64,000 nt of DNA from Ignavibacteriales bacterium (lineage in GTDB: Bacteria; Bacteroidota; Ignavibacteria; Ignavibacteriales; Ignavibacteriaceae). The notes beneath the pieces are model-generated. The model saw nothing but the letters and a program-made list of their open reading frames with translations, was not told the origin of the DNA and did not search any database. The stretch is taken from NCBI GenBank assembly GCA_016707285.1, contig JADJIA010000003.1, positions 620,001 to 684,000 of the forward strand, read 5' to 3'. This document shows, in pieces, positions 42,759-51,139 of the stretch. Made by a program: the position numbers and the translations under genes. Position 1 is the stretch's first letter. The number at the start of each line of letters is the position of its first letter.

Positions 42759-43774
42759 TGTCACTAAAAAAAATAGTTTTGGTCAGATACGACCGGATTG
42801 GTGATGTTGTTCTCACACTTCCGATGGCAGAAGTTTTGAAGCAGCGGGGTGACTGTGAACTCATTTTTCTCGGAAGGGACTATACAAGAGTATTGGCGGA
42901 GGCTTCACCTTACATCGATGGATTCATCAGTTGGGATGAATTAAAAAACAATTCGCCATTTGCTATATCAAAAAAACTTAAGAAATTTAATTTCGACGAA
43001 GTTTATATTGTCTCACCGGGATTTAAGATTGCTCTCGCTTTTTTTCTTGCCGGAATTAAAAAGAGAACCGGAACGGGCTACCGCTGGTATTCATTTCTGT
43101 TTAACAATAAAGTATTTGAGCACAGGAAAACAGCTCAAAAGAATGAATTGGAATATAATCTTTCGATGTTGGGGTGGCAGGGGGACTACCATTTCCCACC
43201 GGACTTTTTTGCCGGAATTCCAAAATTTAAGCGATTTTCACCCGATAAAACAAAAATTATTACGATAATTCATCCAGGGAGCGGAGGAAGTGCAGCCGAT
43301 TTACCGTTGGAAACATTCCGTGAGCTTACTTCGGGATTGTGTAAAGATGGAAGATTTGATGTATATCTAACGGGGTCGAGGGAAGAGATCGGAAAGTGTC
43401 AGGTTGTCAGGGGGGAAAGTTCCGCAAGGATTTTAGCAGGGGAATTGGAACTTGATGAACTGATCTCATTCATAAAAGAGGGAGATTTATTCATTTCAAA
43501 TTCAACAGGACCTCTCCATATTGCAGCTGCAGCAGGCTGTTTCACGGTCGGTTTTTATCCCCGGGTGGTTCAGTGCTCTGTTGAAAGATGGGGACCATAT
43601 ACTGACAAAAAGTTGATTTTTAAGCCTGAAATAGGGTGTTCTGATTGTACACTGAAACAATGTGCCCGTTTGGAGTGTATGAAAAGTATAAACAGCGACA
43701 ATATTTTAGCTGCAATTGATAAAAAGTTTGTAGAAATAAAGAATGGAAATGAAAATGAAACGAGTAATTTTTAG
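42758..43774 (+). CDS. Family 9 glycosyltransferase (heptosyltransferase-like)
   Basis: 338 residues. The start KKIVLVRYDRIGDVVLTLPM is the hallmark of ADP-heptose:LPS heptosyltransferases. The C-terminal domain has IIHPGSGGSAADLPLETF and the donor-binding FISNSTGPLHIAAAAGCFTV. A Cys-rich stretch near the end (GCSDCTLKQCARLEC) is common in this family. It likely adds a sugar to the lipid A-core, consistent with neighbouring lptE. Start ATG overlaps the upstream stop (TGATG). Confidence 0.9.
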   Translation: MSLKKIVLVRYDRIGDVVLTLPMAEVLKQRGDCELIFLGRDYTRVLAEASPYIDGFISWDELKNNSPFAISKKLKKFNFDEVYIVSPGFKIALAFFLAGIKKRTGTGYRWYSFLFNNKVFEHRKTAQKNELEYNLSMLGWQGDYHFPPDFFAGIPKFKRFSPDKTKIITIIHPGSGGSAADLPLETFRELTSGLCKDGRFDVYLTGSREEIGKCQVVRGESSARILAGELELDELISFIKEGDLFISNSTGPLHIAAAAGCFTVGFYPRVVQCSVERWGPYTDKKLIFKPEIGCSDCTLKQCARLECMKSINSDNILAAIDKKFVEIKNGNENETSNF

Positions 43775-44549
43775 CATAACACTTTTGGGAGCCTTGTTTT
43801 TACTTGGTGGTTTTTTTACCCCCGGTGAAGTGTATGATGATTTCCCGAAGGTAACCAACAAAGCATTTAAAGTAGGTGAAAAACTTACATTTAATGTTAA
43901 TTATGGATTCGTAACGGCAGGTATTGCCACGATGCAGATACCGGCAAAGAAAAAAGTTGCCGGAAGAGATACTTACAATGTTTTGTTTCAGGTTAACTCA
44001 GTTCCCTCATTTGATGGTGTATTTAAGGTTCGCGACAGATATGAATCTTATCTTGATGTAGAGGGATTATTCCCCTGGAGATTTGAACAGCACATTAAAG
44101 AAGGTAGTTTTACCAAAGACTATTCAGCTTTTTTTGATCATAGAGCCGGAAAAGCGAAAACATCTGATGGTGACTACAAACTCCCCAAATATACACACGA
44201 TATAATTTCGGCATTTTACATCTGCCGCACATTTGATTATTCAAAATCAAAAAAAGGTGATGTAATAAAACTCAAAAACTTCTATGAAGGTAAAGTGCAT
44301 CAGCTTGATGTAGTTTTCAGAGGAAGAGAGAGAATTAGTGTAGCTGCCGGCAAATTTGATTGTGTAATACTCGAACCCCTCGTAAGAAAAGGCGGACTCT
44401 TTAAAAACGAAGGAAGCATCTATGTCTGGTTGACTGATGATGATATCAAGATGCCGGTTAAGGTAAAAACCAAAGTTGTTATCGGTTCTATTGATGCAGA
44501 ACTTACCAAATATGAAGGTTTGGCCGGAAAACTAACCTCAAAAAGGTAA
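43743..44549 (+). CDS. DUF3108 domain exported protein
   Basis: 268 residues; three in-frame ATG codons (43743, 43749, 43755) overlap the end of the glycosyltransferase gene. Signal-like segment VIFSITLLGALFLLGGFF. The DUF3108 pattern is clear: FKVGEKLTFNVNYGFVTAGI, DGVFKVRDRYESYLDVEGLF, FPWRFEQHIKEGSF and IKMPVKVKTKVVIGSIDAEL. It is predicted to be a periplasmic beta-rich protein. Family function is unknown, though it often occurs near envelope genes, as here. The start chosen is the longest; 43755 gives the cleanest signal peptide. Confidence 0.85.
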   Translation: MEMKMKRVIFSITLLGALFLLGGFFTPGEVYDDFPKVTNKAFKVGEKLTFNVNYGFVTAGIATMQIPAKKKVAGRDTYNVLFQVNSVPSFDGVFKVRDRYESYLDVEGLFPWRFEQHIKEGSFTKDYSAFFDHRAGKAKTSDGDYKLPKYTHDIISAFYICRTFDYSKSKKGDVIKLKNFYEGKVHQLDVVFRGRERISVAAGKFDCVILEPLVRKGGLFKNEGSIYVWLTDDDIKMPVKVKTKVVIGSIDAELTKYEGLAGKLTSKR

Positions 44550-44642
44550 AAACTGATCTTAGTAGGTAAATTTCATAAAAATGTAGTATAATGTGGTTTA
44601 AGTTGCCTGATTTTTTAAACCGATAGAGAATTGGAAACAGAG

Positions 44643-45014
44643 ATGTTTGAGTGTCCCGAATGTGGCGCACTATTTGATAGTGGCGCACCCGTTTGTCCCG
44701 AGTGTGGTGTTGTTGTTGACAATCCACCCGATGGTTCTGTAAGTTTCTACACAGATGAATTTCTTTTCGTTTACAGTTGTTATGATCTGTATGAAGCAGA
44801 AATGATAAAAGCCAATTTGGAAAGTGGCGGGATAAAAACATGGATTGTGAATAAAAAAGACAGCTCTTACCCCGGATTGGGGAATATGTCTGCAATTCTT
44901 ATTTTCGTAAAAGTTGAGGACAGCGAGTCGGCTTTCGAGTTCTTAAAAGAGTATAACGAATCAAAAAAAGCCGATATCGAAGAAGACCCTGATTCGGAAG
45001 AGGCATTCAACTAA
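44643..45014 (+). CDS. Zinc-ribbon plus DUF2007-like protein
   Basis: 123 residues from ATG 44643. Two CPxCG knuckles (FECPECGALF and VCPECGVVV) form a zinc ribbon in the first ~25 residues. A DUF2007-like alpha/beta domain follows (LYEAEMIKANLESGGIKTWI, ILIFVKVEDSESAFEFL), and the tail is acidic. No enzymatic motif is seen. DUF2007 proteins are described as putative signal-transducing, without firm evidence. The gene lies 25 bp before cdsA. Confidence 0.78.
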   Translation: MFECPECGALFDSGAPVCPECGVVVDNPPDGSVSFYTDEFLFVYSCYDLYEAEMIKANLESGGIKTWIVNKKDSSYPGLGNMSAILIFVKVEDSESAFEFLKEYNESKKADIEEDPDSEEAFN

Positions 45015-45039
45015 CCAAAAGAGGACATCTCTCTCTTAT

Positions 45040-45858
45040 ATGAAATTTACCGATCTTGCTTCCAGAGTTGCAATCGCACTCACTCTTGGACCCCTCGTAT
45101 TAGCAACTGCCTGGTTTGGCAGTTACTGGTTCATGGGGGTTGTTGCGTTGATAGCTGCAGTTTCTTATTACGAATTTAGCCTTATGGCGTTCAAAAAAGA
45201 AGCAAGTTCGTCGATGTGGTCGGGCATTGCGCTTCTTCTGTTGTTCCTCGTAAATCTAAAATTTAGCTGGCTTGATACCCTCGAATCGATTTATGTAATA
45301 ACTCTTGTTGTAATGTTCAGAGAGTTGTTCAAAAACAAGGGCTCTGCAATTCTTAATGTTGGTGCCACCCTCACCGGGATATTTTATATCGGTGTTTGTG
45401 CGGGAAGTCTTTATATGATAAGGGCATTTGGTGATTTTAGCCATGATCAGGCAGGCCTGTTTGTTATCGCCTATCTGGTTTCAATCTGGTTGAGTGATAC
45501 AGCTGCATATTTTGGTGGTGTATCCTTTGGCAAACACAAGTTGATGAAACGGGTAAGTCCTAAAAAGAGCTGGGAAGGATTCTTTTTTGGACTGGGGGGA
45601 GCCATAGGCAGTTTTTTCCTTTTTAGATTCTTTTTTCTTGAGTTTCTTTCTCCGCTTGATGCCGTTATGTTGGGTCTCATAGTTGGAGTTGTGGGACCAA
45701 TGGGTGATCTGGTGGAATCCCTTTTGAAAAGGGATGCAGGGGTGAAAGATTCTTCCAACATTTTGAAGGGGCATGGTGGATTTTTTGACCGCTTTGATTC
45801 GGTTATCGCATCAGCACCTGTAATCTATATCTATTTAAAAAATTTCATAAATCTTTAG
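45040..45858 (+). CDS. cdsA: Phosphatidate cytidylyltransferase
   Basis: 272 residues with about eight membrane helices. The CTP-transferase signature is complete near the C-terminus: SLLKRDAGVKDSSNILKGHG then GFFDRFDSV. YLVSIWLSDTAAYFGG and KRVSPKKSWEGFFFG are the other conserved blocks. It makes CDP-diacylglycerol, the precursor of all phospholipids, at the inner membrane. rimO starts 4 bp after the stop. Confidence 0.96.
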   Translation: MKFTDLASRVAIALTLGPLVLATAWFGSYWFMGVVALIAAVSYYEFSLMAFKKEASSSMWSGIALLLLFLVNLKFSWLDTLESIYVITLVVMFRELFKNKGSAILNVGATLTGIFYIGVCAGSLYMIRAFGDFSHDQAGLFVIAYLVSIWLSDTAAYFGGVSFGKHKLMKRVSPKKSWEGFFFGLGGAIGSFFLFRFFFLEFLSPLDAVMLGLIVGVVGPMGDLVESLLKRDAGVKDSSNILKGHGGFFDRFDSVIASAPVIYIYLKNFINL

Positions 45859-45862
45859 GAAT

Positions 45863-47155
45863 ATGGCAAAAAAAGTTGGGGTAATCACCCTTGGATGTTC
45901 AAAAAACACAGTTGATTCAGAACGATTGATGAACCAGCTTTTGTTAAACGGTTATGAATTAACAGAGAATCCGGAAGAAGCAAACACAGTAATTCTGAAT
46001 ACATGTGGATTTATCGAAGCTGCAAAACAGGAGTCGATTGAAGAGATACTTAAGGCAGTAAAGCTTAAAAACGATGGTGTTATTGAGAATGTGATCGTTG
46101 CCGGTTGTCTGAGTGAACGATATAAAGATGATTTGATGGCGGAGATTCCAGAGGTTGACAAATTTTACGGTACTGAAAAGTATGAAGAGATAATTGAGGA
46201 TATGGGGGGGCATCTCAAATATGAGTTGCTGGGTGAAAGGCACCTTACAGGCCAGAATCATTTTGCCTATCTAAAAATTTCCGAGGGGTGTGATCATCCC
46301 TGTTCTTTTTGCTCAATTCCGCTAATGCGAGGGCTTCACAAATCGAAACCGATGGAAGATTTGATAGCTGAAGCCAAATTTCTCGTAAAACAGGGTGTCA
46401 AAGAGCTTATCATCATCGGGCAGGACACAACTGACTATGGAAAAGATATCTACGGTAAGAGAAATCTTGCAGAATTGTTGCGGAAACTCTCATCAATTGA
46501 GGGAATCGAGTGGGTAAGGTTGATGTATGCATATCCATCTCATTTTCCTGAAGACCTGATAGATGAGATAGCTGAAAATCCTAAAATTGTTAAATATGTC
46601 GATATCCCACTCCAACATATCAGCGATCCTGTGCTCAAATCGATGAGAAGAGGAATAACTCAAAGGGCGACGCTTGAATTGTTGGACAAACTTAGAAAAA
46701 GAATTCCGGGTGTCACGATCAGAACCACCTTTATTACAGGATATCCTGCCGAGACGGAAGAGAATTTTAATGAACTGCTCAAATTCATAAAGGAGTTTAA
46801 ATTCGATCGCCTTGGTGTATTTACTTTTTCTGTGGAAGAGAACACTTCGAGTTTTATACTCGGTGATCCAGTGCCTGAAAAAGAAAAAAATCGCAGGAAG
46901 CGGAGAATAATGGAAATTCAGAAAAAAATCTCGACAAAAAATAATGCTTTGTTTGTCGGTTCAACTCAAAAAGTGATAATTGATTCTGAAGAGGGAGATT
47001 ATTTTATCGGCAGGGGCACAATGGATGCTCCCGAGGTTGATTGTGAAGTTATTATTGACAGAGAAGATCATAACCTGGTTCCCGGGGATATGGTAAATGT
47101 TTTAATCTATGATTCAGCCGAATACGATTTATTTGGCAAGATTGAGAGAGACTGA
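45863..47155 (+). CDS. rimO: Ribosomal protein S12 methylthiotransferase RimO
   Basis: 430 residues. N-terminal UPF0004 cluster cysteines occur in LGCSKNTVDSERLMNQL, LNTCGFIEAAKQES and IVAGCLSERYKD. The radical SAM motif is ISEGCDHPCSFCSIPLMRG, and a TRAM domain ends the protein. The GCSKNTVDSE and C-S-I-P-x-M-RG patterns identify RimO, which methylthiolates the conserved Asp of S12. It shares the window with its paralogue miaB, ~8 kb away. Confidence 0.96.
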   Translation: MAKKVGVITLGCSKNTVDSERLMNQLLLNGYELTENPEEANTVILNTCGFIEAAKQESIEEILKAVKLKNDGVIENVIVAGCLSERYKDDLMAEIPEVDKFYGTEKYEEIIEDMGGHLKYELLGERHLTGQNHFAYLKISEGCDHPCSFCSIPLMRGLHKSKPMEDLIAEAKFLVKQGVKELIIIGQDTTDYGKDIYGKRNLAELLRKLSSIEGIEWVRLMYAYPSHFPEDLIDEIAENPKIVKYVDIPLQHISDPVLKSMRRGITQRATLELLDKLRKRIPGVTIRTTFITGYPAETEENFNELLKFIKEFKFDRLGVFTFSVEENTSSFILGDPVPEKEKNRRKRRIMEIQKKISTKNNALFVGSTQKVIIDSEEGDYFIGRGTMDAPEVDCEVIIDREDHNLVPGDMVNVLIYDSAEYDLFGKIERD

Positions 47156-47156
47156 T

Positions 47157-48431
47157 ATGAAGAGATTATTTGTATTTTTTATCATTCTATTCACTGTTGG
47201 AATTAATGCCCAGCCGGATCAGGGCAAACCACAGGATTACAGTAGAGAACCTGTTTTCTATTTTGATATTTACAATTTTTATTCCGGGGACAGTGCCAAC
47301 ACTAAAGTTGATTTTTTCCTTCAACTCCCTTTCGAAAAATTGAGTTTTATTAAAGCCGGTGAAAAATTCCGGGCGGAATACTCGGTTTCTGTTACTGTTA
47401 ATGATGAAAACAAGTTGAAACTGATAACTGAGAAATCGTGGACTGAAAAGATTGAATTGCTTGATTTTAATAAAACAAATTCAAAATCTGACTACAATCT
47501 TTCCGCCCGATCATTTAAGCTTGCTCCCGGGAAATATTATTTCACGATTCTCGTAGAAGATTTGGATTCACGGAAAGAATATCGAGCAGAGGCAGAGGTT
47601 CCCGTTCGCACCTTTGATCAAGAACTTGCTATCAGTGATATCATGCTCATTTCAACAAAAACCACATCCGAGTCGGGAACAGTTAAAATCGTTCCGAACC
47701 TCTCCAGGAATGTTGCAGCACAGAAAGGTGGAATTCCAATATTTTTTGAAGTTTACTCTTCAGCTGAAAGGGAATTGGAACTCACCTACACGATAGTTGA
47801 TACAAAAAACAATCCATTGTTTACCGACAAAAAAATTGAAAAGCTTAAAATGGGGAATACCCAGCTTTTTTACACTTTCGATTTTAAAGATGCCGGAATG
47901 GGTGAATACCGTATGGTAATCAGCGCACCTTTTGTTGATGATAAAACAGTGGTTGTGAGCACAAAGTCATTTTTTTCAAGATGGTCGGGGATGCCATCAA
48001 CTCTAAAAGATCTTGAAAAAGCATCAGATCAGATGATTTATATTGCGGGTCCAGATGAGATTGATTTTATTCAGGATGGAAAGGATTTTGCAGAGAAGCT
48101 CGACAGGTTTATGCAATTCTGGGAGAAAAAAGACCCGACACAAGGAACACCCGAGAACGAGGTGTTTAATGAATATTACAGAAGAATAGAGTTTGCAAAC
48201 AAAAACTTTAAGCAGATGCTTGAAGGTTGGAGGAGCGATATGGGGATGGTTTATGTCACTCTTGGTTCACCAAACAATGTTGAAAGGCATCCTTTCGAAT
48301 ATGACAGCAAACCTTATGAAGTTTGGGATTATTATGACATTAACCGCAGATTTGTATTCGTAGATCAAACAGGATTTGGAGACTATCGTTTAGTCACCCC
48401 GTTTTTTGGAGAATACCGCTACAGATATTAG
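47157..48431 (+). CDS. GWxTD domain-containing exported protein
   Basis: 424 residues from ATG 47157, 1 bp after rimO. Signal peptide RLFVFFIILFTVGINAQ. The N-terminal two-thirds are beta-rich (VFYFDIYNFYSGDS, YFTILVEDLDSRKEYRAEAE). The C-terminal ~75 residues hold the GWxTD domain: MLEGWRSDMGMVYVTLGSPN then EVWDYYDINRRFVFVDQTGF. The motif here reads GWRSD. The domain is typical of Ignavibacteria, Bacteroidota and Gemmatimonadota exported proteins; its function is unknown. The gene is followed after 9 bp by a sugar kinase. Confidence 0.88.
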   Translation: MKRLFVFFIILFTVGINAQPDQGKPQDYSREPVFYFDIYNFYSGDSANTKVDFFLQLPFEKLSFIKAGEKFRAEYSVSVTVNDENKLKLITEKSWTEKIELLDFNKTNSKSDYNLSARSFKLAPGKYYFTILVEDLDSRKEYRAEAEVPVRTFDQELAISDIMLISTKTTSESGTVKIVPNLSRNVAAQKGGIPIFFEVYSSAERELELTYTIVDTKNNPLFTDKKIEKLKMGNTQLFYTFDFKDAGMGEYRMVISAPFVDDKTVVVSTKSFFSRWSGMPSTLKDLEKASDQMIYIAGPDEIDFIQDGKDFAEKLDRFMQFWEKKDPTQGTPENEVFNEYYRRIEFANKNFKQMLEGWRSDMGMVYVTLGSPNNVERHPFEYDSKPYEVWDYYDINRRFVFVDQTGFGDYRLVTPFFGEYRYRY

Positions 48432-48440
48432 GAGCAAAAT

Positions 48441-49403
48441 TTGATACTTACAGTAACACTTAATCCGATAATTGAGCAGAGGCTACATTTCTCAAAAGTT
48501 TTGAGAGGTGAGGCAAACAGGGCTCATAAGCAGAGTTATTATGCAGGTGGTAAAGGGATTAATGTCAGTCGCCAGCTGAATAAAATGAATATTAAAAACC
48601 TTGCATTAACCTTTCTTGGTGGTGATAACGGGAGAAGATTAAGAGCTACTATGACTGCGGAGGGACTAAACTTCACGGCAATTGCAGTTAAATCGGAAAC
48701 CAGAAGCGGGACGATTGTAATTGAGGATGAGCCGGTAAGAGTAACTCATCTTTTTGGAGAGAATTCGGTTATTACACCGGAAGAGGTGAATGAATTTAAG
48801 TTTAAACTTGAAAAAATGATTCAGAATTGTGAGTATGTTGTTTTTTCAGGAAGCAGTCCTTCTCCCGCATGCGATGATATTTTTGCATATGGAGTTCAAA
48901 TTGCTGAAAAATATGACAAAACCGCAGTAGTTGATACCTACGGGAAGGCACTTGAGCTTGCCATAAAAGAGCAGCCTGCAATTCTTCATATTAACAAAAA
49001 AGAAGCTTCCGACTACTTTGGTAAAAAATTTGAAAATGAAACGGATGTTATCTCGGCTCTTGAGGAGTTTCATAAACTTGGAGTGAAGATCGGAATAATC
49101 ACCGATGGTGATTCTCCTGTATATATGAATCATTTTGGGTTTATTCACAAAGTAACACCCCCTGAAATTAAAGTTATTGATGAAACGGGAAGTGGAGATG
49201 CATTTGTTGCAGGGCTTGTATATGGCTTGTATAATGATGAAGTACTTACAGATATTCTAAGAATGGCAACAAGTTGTGGAGCTGCCAATGCAAGCAGTGT
49301 ATCAGTTTGTGAAGTTGATTATTCTGATATCGAACATCTTCTAAATGAGATTTTGATAGAACCCATAGGCAAGAAAATGAACCTGATGAATGAAATGCTT
49401 TAA
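48441..49403 (+). CDS. PfkB-family sugar kinase (1-phosphofructokinase/tagatose-6-phosphate kinase type)
   Basis: 320 residues from a TTG start. It begins ILTVTLNPIIEQRLHF, close to the TLNPAID motif of FruK/LacC. The substrate loop is YYAGGKGINVSRQLNKM and the PfkB signature 2 with the catalytic Asp is VIDETGSGDAFVAGLVYGLY (cited at 20 residues). Because it lacks PTS genes nearby, a 6-phosphofructokinase-like or tagatose-6-phosphate role is as likely as fructose-1-phosphate phosphorylation. Its 3' end overlaps the BamA-like gene by 14 bp. Confidence 0.88.
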   Translation: MILTVTLNPIIEQRLHFSKVLRGEANRAHKQSYYAGGKGINVSRQLNKMNIKNLALTFLGGDNGRRLRATMTAEGLNFTAIAVKSETRSGTIVIEDEPVRVTHLFGENSVITPEEVNEFKFKLEKMIQNCEYVVFSGSSPSPACDDIFAYGVQIAEKYDKTAVVDTYGKALELAIKEQPAILHINKKEASDYFGKKFENETDVISALEEFHKLGVKIGIITDGDSPVYMNHFGFIHKVTPPEIKVIDETGSGDAFVAGLVYGLYNDEVLTDILRMATSCGAANASSVSVCEVDYSDIEHLLNEILIEPIGKKMNLMNEML

Positions 49404-51135
49404 GCTTTTTTTTCTTTTTATATACACACCTCTGTTTTGCCAATCGATAACCGGAATCGAATTTTCGGGGGATCGACCTTTGGAACAAAAAGAATTAATT
49501 TCAGCTTTGGGAACAACATTTCCGATCAAAACCGGACTCTTTAACCTTGATTCCTTAAATCACCGTATCTCCACCAGACTGAATTCAAGTGGCTATTTCC
49601 ACCATAAGCTCACCTCAGTGGTAATCCCGACAGATTCAACAAGCTCAAAAATTTTTATTAATATAACTTCCGGGCCAAGAGCGGTACTGAAGTCTCTAAA
49701 TTTTCTTGCTGATTCTGATTCTTTAATCCCGGGGATGAGGTCACTCGAATTTAGTGAGGGAAATCCTTACGAAGAAATTGAGATACAGTCGATATTTGGC
49801 GAAATCCTTGATGAACTTGAAAAAAAAGGATATCCATTTGCGAAGATTGTTGTAAATTCTCTCGGGCTGGAAATATCCCCGGATTCTTCCTCCTCTTCGG
49901 TTCAACTCAATGTTACTCTTGAACCCAATCTGAAAGCTGTAATATCCAAAATTGAAATTGTTGGTAACGAAAATACCTCCGCGGATGTAATTCTGAGGGA
50001 AATAAAAGTTAAGTCAGGCGACATCTTTTATCCCGAAAACAACAGGTTACTTACTTCGCGACTAAACAGATTACGCTTTTTTGAGCCTGTCCCTGATCCT
50101 GAATTCTATTTTAATGAAGGAAAAGAAGGCATCTTAAAAATTACCGTAAAAGAGACCAACACCAATAATTTTGACGGGATAGTCGGTTACATCCCTCCTG
50201 CTCAGAACGAGGAAACGGGTTATTTGACCGGGCTCGTTAATATAAATATGAGAAATCTTTTTGGTACGGGGAGGAATTTCAGTTTTAAATGGCAACAACT
50301 CGACAGGAATTCGCAAGAGCTCGATCTTCGGTACCTTGAACCATTTCTGTTTGGGCTGCCACTCAACATCTCACCACGGCTTTACCAAAGGAAACAGGAC
50401 ACTGTTTATGTTGATAGATTTGTAGAAGTGACTGCCGACTATCAGACGGGCGAAAACTTTTCATTCTCCGCAACATTTGCATCCCAGTCGATAATTCCGA
50501 CACTCTTTGAGAAACCTGTGTTTACTGTCTATAACTCTTCAATATTAACAGGCGGGGTTGGACTTAGATACGACACCAGGGATGACCCTGTATCGCCCGT
50601 TAGAGGAATCAATTTCTTTTCCTCTTTTTCAATCTCCAACAAAAAAATAAATGGACCTGCTGAGTTCATAACACCAAATCAGGTGCTGCAAGTAAACTTA
50701 AAAAAGATTAATTTTGATTTCGATTTATTCCTTGAATTATTTAACCGTAATATAGTTGCCCTTGGAGTGAGCGTAAGAGAGATTCAGGGCGATTTTATTG
50801 AGGAGAGCGACTACTTTAAGCTTGGTGGTAACTCAACCCTCAGAGGCTATCGGGAAGAGCAATTCAGGGGTAACAGAGTGGCATGGTCCAATATTGAATA
50901 CAGATATCTGATTTCGAGAAGGTCGTATCTGTTTGCTTTTTTTGACTCCGGGTATTATCTGGTAAATGGTGATGAATCAAAAAAAATTGTTGAAACAAGC
51001 GCATTCAAAAACGGGTATGGTTTTGGGATGAGCTTTGAAACAGGCATTGGGCTGTTGAGTGTAAGTTATGCCCTCGCTTCCGGTGAGGGATTTAGTGATG
51101 GTAAGATCCATTTTGGAATAATCAACCAATTTTGA
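49390..51135 (+). CDS. BamA/TamA-family (Omp85) outer-membrane protein
   Basis: 581 residues with signal peptide CFKLFFLFIYTPLFCQ. Roughly three POTRA domains occupy ~18-265 (ITGIEFSGDRPLEQKELISA; KAVISKIEIVGNENTSADVI; LRFFEPVPDPEFYFNEG). A 16-strand-type barrel follows, with the conserved L6 motif STLRGYREEQFRGN and a C-terminal strand FGIINQF. It is shorter than BamA (five POTRA) and probably a TamA-like or accessory Omp85 protein, inserting or translocating proteins at the outer membrane. The 14-bp overlap with the kinase suggests one transcript. Confidence 0.88.
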   Translation: MKCFKLFFLFIYTPLFCQSITGIEFSGDRPLEQKELISALGTTFPIKTGLFNLDSLNHRISTRLNSSGYFHHKLTSVVIPTDSTSSKIFINITSGPRAVLKSLNFLADSDSLIPGMRSLEFSEGNPYEEIEIQSIFGEILDELEKKGYPFAKIVVNSLGLEISPDSSSSSVQLNVTLEPNLKAVISKIEIVGNENTSADVILREIKVKSGDIFYPENNRLLTSRLNRLRFFEPVPDPEFYFNEGKEGILKITVKETNTNNFDGIVGYIPPAQNEETGYLTGLVNINMRNLFGTGRNFSFKWQQLDRNSQELDLRYLEPFLFGLPLNISPRLYQRKQDTVYVDRFVEVTADYQTGENFSFSATFASQSIIPTLFEKPVFTVYNSSILTGGVGLRYDTRDDPVSPVRGINFFSSFSISNKKINGPAEFITPNQVLQVNLKKINFDFDLFLELFNRNIVALGVSVREIQGDFIEESDYFKLGGNSTLRGYREEQFRGNRVAWSNIEYRYLISRRSYLFAFFDSGYYLVNGDESKKIVETSAFKNGYGFGMSFETGIGLLSVSYALASGEGFSDGKIHFGIINQF

Positions 51136-51139
51136 GTTT

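Noticed and set aside
44594..44606. Third sigma-54-like motif (TGGTTTAAGTTGC) before the zinc-ribbon gene
   Set aside because: GG and GC are separated by 8 bp instead of 10, a spacing sigma-54 does not tolerate.
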